A DNA stretch of 44,118 nt, taken from the NCBI GenBank assembly GCA_012517255.1, contig JAAYVH010000168.1, forward strand, positions 1-44,118. The letters run 5' to 3'. The translations under genes and the position numbers were made by a program. Positions 38,949 through 44,118 of this stretch are shown in pieces. The notes below the pieces were generated by a model, which saw only the letters and a program-made list of their open reading frames with translations, did no database searches and had not been told where the DNA came from. Position 1 is the first letter of the stretch, and the number at the start of each line of letters is the position of its first letter. Source of the stretch: Chthonomonadales bacterium (GTDB lineage: Bacteria; Armatimonadota; Chthonomonadetes; Chthonomonadales; CAJBBX01).

Positions 38949-39980
38949 GTGGACGTGCCTTCTACGATGCGCGCTCTGGTCTATACCGCGCCCCATCGAG
39001 TCGAGCTTCGGGATGTCCCGACGCCGCACACGCGCCCAGAGCAAGCTCTCATTCGGGTCGAGTGCGCCGGCATATGCGGTTCCGATCTGGCGGGCTTCGA
39101 GGGGCGGAGCACGCGTCGTCAGCCTCCGCTCATCCTCGGTCACGAGGTGGTCGGTCGGGTTGTCTCAGCGCCTGTCGGTGCATCGGTATCCCCGGGTGAG
39201 CGCGTAGTGGCCAATCCCCTCCAGACCTGCGGCGTCTGCCCCGCATGCCGACACGGCCATGACAACATCTGCTCCAACTGGCGGCTTCTTGGCATGGACG
39301 ATGTACAGGGGGCCTTCGCCGACTATGTCGCTGTGGACGCTGCCAACCTTACGTCGGTACCCGACATGATGCAGCCAACCGCGGCCCTCATGGTGGAGCC
39401 GCTGGCGAACTCCGTTCATGTGCTCGGTCTCGCGGAGGCTGGCCGATTCCAGTCCCTCGCCATCATCGGGGGCGGCACGCAGGGCGTGCTGGCCCTGGCT
39501 CTCGCGCGGCTTCTGGGACATCGCGATATTGCCGTCGTTGAGAGCCATCCTGATCGTCGCACCATCGCCGCCGAACTGGGAGCATCCCTGGTGATCAATC
39601 CCGCAGAGACCGACCCCGTAACCGAGATCCGCGCATGGTCCGACGGAGGCGTCGACGTGGCGATCGAGGCCGTAGGCATCGGCATCACGCGGTCTGCCGC
39701 CGTCGCTTCTGTGCGAAAAGGCGGAACGGTCATCATGCTCGGCCTCCACGATCAGAGTTCGGAGCTCGACTTCGCGGGCATGGTCCGCAACGAGATCGCC
39801 CTCAAGGGGAGCTTCGCGTATACGTCGGCCGACTTCAGCCGGGCTCTCAGGCTTCTGGTTACCCAGGAGATCGATCCGACCCCCTATGTCAGCGTCATGC
39901 CGCTGGACGATGGTCAGGAGGCTTTCCGAAATGCCCTGCATCCAACCGGTCGAACCCTGAAGATCGCCCTCTCGCCCTGA
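38949..39980 (+). CDS. Zinc-dependent medium-chain alcohol dehydrogenase family protein
   Basis: ECAGICGSDLAGFEG, GHEVVGRVV, CGVCPACRHGHDNIC structural zinc cysteines, GGGTQGVLALALA. Confidence 0.93.
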   Translation: MDVPSTMRALVYTAPHRVELRDVPTPHTRPEQALIRVECAGICGSDLAGFEGRSTRRQPPLILGHEVVGRVVSAPVGASVSPGERVVANPLQTCGVCPACRHGHDNICSNWRLLGMDDVQGAFADYVAVDAANLTSVPDMMQPTAALMVEPLANSVHVLGLAEAGRFQSLAIIGGGTQGVLALALARLLGHRDIAVVESHPDRRTIAAELGASLVINPAETDPVTEIRAWSDGGVDVAIEAVGIGITRSAAVASVRKGGTVIMLGLHDQSSELDFAGMVRNEIALKGSFAYTSADFSRALRLLVTQEIDPTPYVSVMPLDDGQEAFRNALHPTGRTLKIALSP

Positions 39981-40278
39981 TTCCGCCGTCTCTGGGCTTC
40001 AGACGTGTATTGCCCTACCGCGCTGGCAGTTGCGTAGCAGACGAGCCCGGCAGATAGGATCTCGGTGATCCTTCTCATTGCGGACCTCAGCCGCAACCGG
40101 CCAATGCGCCCTCGTACAGGCAATCGCGGCGAACCAACTGCGTGAGACCGCACTCCTTCCCTCGTCGGTTACGCTCGACGGGTGATTCGCGCCTACGGAG
40201 GTCGCGACCCAGCCGTAGCGGCACATCGGCCGGAAAGACCACGCGTCGATTGAACCGTCTGAGGCGGCAACTGGTCGG

Positions 40279-40307
40279 TTGACATCCGTGCGCATGGCGG
40301 CTACAAT
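40279..40307 (+). promoter_or_regulatory. Sigma70 promoter for tRNA-Gly
   Basis: TTGACA (40279-40284), 17 bp spacer, TACAAT (40302-40307). Confidence 0.8.
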
Positions 40308-40318
40308 AGGGATGTCAA

Positions 40319-40390
40319 GCGGGAATAGCTCAGTGGTAGAGCATCTGCTTCCCAAGCAGAGGGCCGCGGGTTCGAATCCCGTTTCCCGCT
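40319..40390 (+). tRNA. tRNA-Gly (anticodon CCC)
   Basis: GCGGGAA acceptor pairs with TTCCCGC + T discriminator; anticodon loop TTCCCAA in CTGC/GCAG stem; T-arm GCGGGTTCGAATCCCGT; CCA not encoded. Confidence 0.97.
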
Positions 40391-40484
40391 CAAATCAAAC
40401 AGAAGCCAGGCTAACGTTGAGCTCAAACTGAGCTTCTGCCTGTTGTCCGGGCCGCCCCTCCCCCCGCCCAATAGGAGGGACGGA

Positions 40485-41444
40485 ATGAAGAACTGTCAAT
40501 CTGCCTCGCAGGTTCAAATCCCTGCGGCCCTTGTGCGCGACTCCCTCTTGCGGGCCGTCCAGGGATGGCTGCTCTCCGGTGAAATCGCCGGATGGTCCCG
40601 CAAAACCCTCGACGATCGCTGCATCTGGATGGGCCGACTCCGCCAGTACCTCGACGCCAACGACCTCGCCTTCGACGTCAACGGCCTCCGAGCCTACTTC
40701 GCCGCCTACCAGAAAGGCCGCGACGGAAGATCCGTCCGTCCGCCCAAACCCGCATCCGTCAAACACGTCCATTCGCTCGTATCAGCCTTCGGCTCATGGT
40801 GCGTCCAGGAAGAACTCCTCGAAGCCAACCCCATGAAGCGCATACCCGCACCCATCATCCGCGACGACGGCATCGAGCCCTACACCGACGCCGAACTGAA
40901 CGCACTCCTGCGCGCCGCCGCCAACTGCCAGAAAAACGGCCTCCGCAACACCGCCATACTCCACTTCCTCGCCGACACAGCCGTCCGAGCAAGCGAACTC
41001 TGCGCCATGACCGTCGACGACGTCAACTTCACCGACCGAACCGCCCACGTCCGTTGCGGCAAAGGCGGCAAGGCACGCATCGTCGCATTCGGCAAGACCA
41101 CCGCCAACGTCCTCTCTCGATACCTGCTCAACACCGCCCGCGATCCCGAAGATCCACTCTTCATGTCCGAACGCGGCGGACCCATGACCCCCGGCAGCCT
41201 CTTCCAGCTCTGCAAACGCCTCGGCAAGGCCGCCGGCGTCCGGGGCGTCCATCCCCATCGCTTCCGCCACGACGCCGCCGTCCGCCTCCTCCGCAATGGC
41301 GCTCACGCCTTCGGTGTCATGAGCCTCCTCGGACATACCCGAATACAGACCACCCAGGTCTACGTCAAACTCGCCGAAGCCGACGTCAAAGACATGCACC
41401 GCACCGCCAGCCCCATGGACAACCTCAACAAAAAGGGAAGATGA
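40485..41444 (+). CDS. Tyrosine recombinase/integrase
   Basis: AGGAGG RBS at 40472-40477; catalytic residues in DTAVRASELCAM (R), HPHRFRHDAAV (HxxR), LLGHTRIQTTQVYVKL (H, Y). Confidence 0.96.
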   Translation: MKNCQSASQVQIPAALVRDSLLRAVQGWLLSGEIAGWSRKTLDDRCIWMGRLRQYLDANDLAFDVNGLRAYFAAYQKGRDGRSVRPPKPASVKHVHSLVSAFGSWCVQEELLEANPMKRIPAPIIRDDGIEPYTDAELNALLRAAANCQKNGLRNTAILHFLADTAVRASELCAMTVDDVNFTDRTAHVRCGKGGKARIVAFGKTTANVLSRYLLNTARDPEDPLFMSERGGPMTPGSLFQLCKRLGKAAGVRGVHPHRFRHDAAVRLLRNGAHAFGVMSLLGHTRIQTTQVYVKLAEADVKDMHRTASPMDNLNKKGR

Positions 41445-41468
41445 GCATCGAGACCCCGACGACAGCCG

Positions 41469-42380
41469 CTAGCCGGACGCGGCCCCACACGCCTTACGCG
41501 CCCGGCATTGCCGAACCCGCTCCCTGCTCTCGACCTCGCGGCACTCCTCGCAGTACGCCGCCCCGCCAGACCGGTTGGGCGCCCGTCGCCGCTCGTGGAG
41601 ACGCCCGCACCGGGTGCACGGGTGCCACCGATCGGCCCCCAGCACGAACCAGATCAAACACGAGACGAGATAGCCCCACAGCGCACTCGGACGGAGCGCG
41701 CAGTAGGCTTCGGTACTCCCGTCCGGCTTCACCCGCATCTTGACCTGCCGGTAGCCCGCGTCATAGGCCCGAACCGCGTCCGCGTCAAGGCTGGGCCCGG
41801 TCCCGATTCTATATCTGTCGCCATCCCAGACGACCCACGGCTGCAGCCCGGCCTCGGCCGCTAACCGGCTCAACTGGACGCCTAGCATAACGCAACGCTC
41901 ACGCCAGTCAGGCAAGGGATCGCCGTCTTCCAGACGGATCCCGACGCCCCGAAGCTCCCGAGCCGAAAGCGTCCCCCGATTTCGCAGGGACCAGGCCGCG
42001 TCACGCAACAGACGCACCTCTTCGGCGAGTCCTACGTACACCTCAACCGGCTCCCGCCAGACCTCCCCGTCCCCCTCCTCCACACGCTCCGGCCTCCGGC
42101 GCAGGGCGCCGTAGCGCCGCACGAACGCCGCTGCGTCCTCGCCCGTCTTGATCTCGACGAAGCGCCCCAGGGCATCCGTCTCCTTGGACAGGTCCCTCGA
42201 GCACAACCTCCCCCGTTTGGCCCTCATTCGCCGCTCCCCTTCCTTCCCCAGCCCTATCGCCAAGGCCCCGTCCTTCCACTCGATCCAGTCGCCCACGACC
42301 CGCACCTCCTCGGGCACTATTGAGAAAACCGAAAGCCCACCGGTCTGTAACGGCGCCATGCGCGCGCGTCGTTTTCTCAT
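41469..42380 (-). CDS. Element-encoded protein of unknown function with C-terminal zinc-ribbon-like cysteines
   Basis: ATG at 42380 preceded by GGAGGG; C-terminus HPCTRCGRLHERRRAPNRSGGAAYCEECREVESRERVRQCRARK. Confidence 0.75.
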   Translation of the reverse strand: MRKRRARMAPLQTGGLSVFSIVPEEVRVVGDWIEWKDGALAIGLGKEGERRMRAKRGRLCSRDLSKETDALGRFVEIKTGEDAAAFVRRYGALRRRPERVEEGDGEVWREPVEVYVGLAEEVRLLRDAAWSLRNRGTLSARELRGVGIRLEDGDPLPDWRERCVMLGVQLSRLAAEAGLQPWVVWDGDRYRIGTGPSLDADAVRAYDAGYRQVKMRVKPDGSTEAYCALRPSALWGYLVSCLIWFVLGADRWHPCTRCGRLHERRRAPNRSGGAAYCEECREVESRERVRQCRARKACGAASG

Positions 42381-42424
42381 CTCATTCCCTCCCCGCCCGG
42401 TCCGCACCCGGGCTCGACCAAGTA

Positions 42425-42448
42425 TGTAACGCCTTCTGTAACGCGTTA
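42425..42448. promoter_or_regulatory. Candidate operator in the divergent intergenic region of the element
   Basis: Direct repeats TGTAACGC at 42425-42432 and 42437-42444 (12-nt period); perfect palindrome TAACGCGTTA 42439-42448. Confidence 0.45.
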
Positions 42449-42513
42449 GCTGTTGCATGAGCATACCCCAGGCATGTACGATGGAGACCACCATGATTCC
42501 AGGAGTGATAGAC

Positions 42514-42717
42514 ATGAACGTCCGACATCCCGCACGGATGAAGCGCTTCCTGCTTCAACTGCCAGAGGCGACGCTGAAAGCAATCCGCGTGGAAGCCCGC
42601 AAACGCGGCGCACGCTCCCGGGCCGAGGCCATCAGAAGCCTCATCGCCGATGGATTCGCGTTCAGGAAGTGGGTCGAAACCCCCGATGTCGAACCCGATC
42701 CGCCGTCTGCGAACTGA
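42514..42717 (+). CDS. Ribbon-helix-helix (Arc/CopG-like) DNA-binding protein
   Basis: AGGAG RBS at 42500-42504; KRFLLQLPEATLKAIRVEARKRGARSRAEAIRSLIADGF fits the RHH fold. Confidence 0.75.
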   Translation: MNVRHPARMKRFLLQLPEATLKAIRVEARKRGARSRAEAIRSLIADGFAFRKWVETPDVEPDPPSAN

Positions 42718-43102
42718 ACGCGGCCTCTCAGTCCGCCACATCGCCAATGCCGTCGGGTGCTCCAGCGGCCACATCTATGCCCTGGAACGCGCAGACGCGG
42801 CGCTCACGCTCCCGATGGCACGAAAGCTCGCGGCGATCCTCGACGTCCCGATCCAGAAACTCATCAACGGGCGGCCCGGACCATCCAAGCCCGGAGCCCG
42901 GCGCGGGCGGCGCCGGCGCTCCATGAAGATCGGAGATATCGTCGAGATCGCCGCGGGCGACTTCGCCGGCATCCGCGGCGTCGTCGACAAACCGCCGGAC
43001 GAACGCCCCAACCCCGGCCAGATCGGCGTTCGCGCCATCGGCCCCGTCGGCTCAGGCTCCTACGAGCCCGCCTGCGTCATTCATTGGGAACCCGAACCAT
43101 GA
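42686..43102 (+). CDS. XRE-family HTH protein with C-terminal KOW-like segment
   Basis: MSNPIRRLRTERGLSVRHIANAVGCSSGHIYALERADAALTLPMARKLAAILDVPIQKLI; C-terminal MKIGDIVEIAAGDFAGIRGVV. Confidence 0.8.
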   Translation: MSNPIRRLRTERGLSVRHIANAVGCSSGHIYALERADAALTLPMARKLAAILDVPIQKLINGRPGPSKPGARRGRRRRSMKIGDIVEIAAGDFAGIRGVVDKPPDERPNPGQIGVRAIGPVGSGSYEPACVIHWEPEP

Positions 43103-44118
43103 CCGCCTCCGACCTCGCCCAGCGCCTCCAAGCCCGTCCCTCCGGCAACGGATGGACAGCCCGCTGCCCGGCACATCCCGACCGCGCTCCCAGCCTCTCG
43201 ATCTCCCAGGCCGACAACGGACGCATCCTCCTCCACTGTCACGCCGGATGCACGCCGGAGGCCGTCTGCAGCGCCATCGGCATAGCCCTGCGCGACCTCA
43301 TGCCCCCCGGAGACCCCGCAGGCCACAACGGCGCCGGCCCACGCATCGTCGCAACCTACGAGTACACCGACGAGCAAGGCCGACTGCTCTACGAGGTCGT
43401 CAGAATGGACCCCAAGGCGTTCCGCCAGCGCAGGCCCGACGGCCACGGCGGCCACGTCTGGGACATGAAGGGCGTCCGTCGCGTCCTCTACCGTCTGCCA
43501 GCCGTCCTCGACGCCGTCCGCCACCGCAAGCCCGTGTGGATCGTCGAAGGCGAGAAAGACGCCGACGCCCTCGCCACCATCGGCCTCTGCGCAACCACCA
43601 ACTCCGGCGGCGCGGGAAAGTGGCTCCCCGACGCTGCCGAAACCCTCCGCCAGGCCCACGTCGTGGTCATGCCCGACAACGACGACCCGGGCCGCGCCCA
43701 CGCCGACATCGTCGCCAACGCCCTTCACGGCATCGCCGCGTCCGTCCGCATCCTCGCCCTGCCAGACCTCCCGCCCAAAGGCGACGTGTCCGACTGGCTC
43801 AGCGGCAAAGACCCGCAGGCCGCCGCTGCCGAACTCCGAAAACTGGCCAGAGCGACGCCCATCTTCAGCCCGACCGCCAGACCAGCCCCCCGCGAGCGAC
43901 CGATCCCGGTCTCCGAGGTACCCATCCGTCGCATCGAGTGGCTGTGGCCCGCCCGTCTCGCGCGCGGCGAAATCACCGAAATATGCGGCGACCCGGGACT
44001 CGGCAAGTCCATGCTCGGCGTGGAGATCGCGGCCCTCCTGTCCCGCGGCGCCCCATGGCCCGACGGCACACATCCGCCGGAGCCCGTGTCAACCATGCTC
44101 CTCAGCGCCGAAGACGAC
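43099..44118 (+). CDS. Primase/helicase-like replication protein (CHC2-type zinc finger, TOPRIM, RepA-like AAA ATPase), truncated by the window end
   Basis: Open frame to the last base, absent from the ORF track because it has no stop; CPAHPDRAPSLSIS...LLHCHAGC, VWIVEGEKDADAL (TOPRIM), EITEICGDPGLGKSMLGVEIAALL (Walker A); ATGA overlap with upstream gene. Confidence 0.9.
   Translation, partial: MTASDLAQRLQARPSGNGWTARCPAHPDRAPSLSISQADNGRILLHCHAGCTPEAVCSAIGIALRDLMPPGDPAGHNGAGPRIVATYEYTDEQGRLLYEVVRMDPKAFRQRRPDGHGGHVWDMKGVRRVLYRLPAVLDAVRHRKPVWIVEGEKDADALATIGLCATTNSGGAGKWLPDAAETLRQAHVVVMPDNDDPGRAHADIVANALHGIAASVRILALPDLPPKGDVSDWLSGKDPQAAAAELRKLARATPIFSPTARPAPRERPIPVSEVPIRRIEWLWPARLARGEITEICGDPGLGKSMLGVEIAALLSRGAPWPDGTHPPEPVSTMLLSAEDD

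Larger units (their letters stand above)
40391..44118. mobile_element. Integrative element inserted at the 3' end of tRNA-Gly(CCC); right end lies beyond the window
   Basis: Tyrosine integrase immediately downstream of a tRNA gene, followed by RHH, XRE and primase-helicase genes; abrupt compositional change. Confidence 0.82.

Noticed and set aside
40056-40072. AGGATC-TCGGT-GATCCT hairpin after the alcohol dehydrogenase gene
   Set aside because: Only 6 bp without a proper T-tract; too weak to call a terminator.
39999-40355. 118-aa minus-strand ORF
   Set aside because: Overlaps the tRNA-Gly gene and its promoter; no motif.
40592-41743. 383-aa plus-strand Arg/Pro-rich ORF
   Set aside because: Alternative frame of the C-rich integrase region; low-complexity RPRRRR composition explained by the strand skew.
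43081-44073. 330-aa minus-strand ORF
   Set aside because: Gly/Ala/Val-rich shadow of the primase-helicase gene, which runs open to the window edge on the plus strand.

Overview
A 44.1 kb, GC-rich bacterial chromosomal window. Two H-X9-DG (DUF1559-type) pseudopilins and several secreted glycan-active proteins suggest Armatimonadota, but this is inference only. Most of it is ordinary chromosome: secA, thyX, queG, ppdK, def-fmt, rsmA, rodA-like, trpB2, a RibD variant, two aldo/keto reductases and several peptidases or hydrolases. Two regions look most worth follow-up. (1) A tightly packed minus-strand operon (14054->7453) runs rodA - MFS/HEAT fusion - a family often annotated 'quinate 5-dehydrogenase' - a homologue of cyanobacterial acyl-ACP reductase (AAR) - aldo/keto reductase, with start/stop overlaps at two junctions; this may be an undescribed envelope-lipid or fatty-aldehyde module. 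(2) From a tRNA-Gly(CCC) at 40319-40390 to the right edge lies the left part of an integrative element: tyrosine integrase, Zn-ribbon protein, RHH regulator, XRE-KOW protein and a CHC2/TOPRIM/AAA primase-helicase truncated by the window. It has a pronounced C-over-G strand skew that does not depend on gene orientation. All calls come from reading the sequence and the supplied ORFs; no database searches were run.
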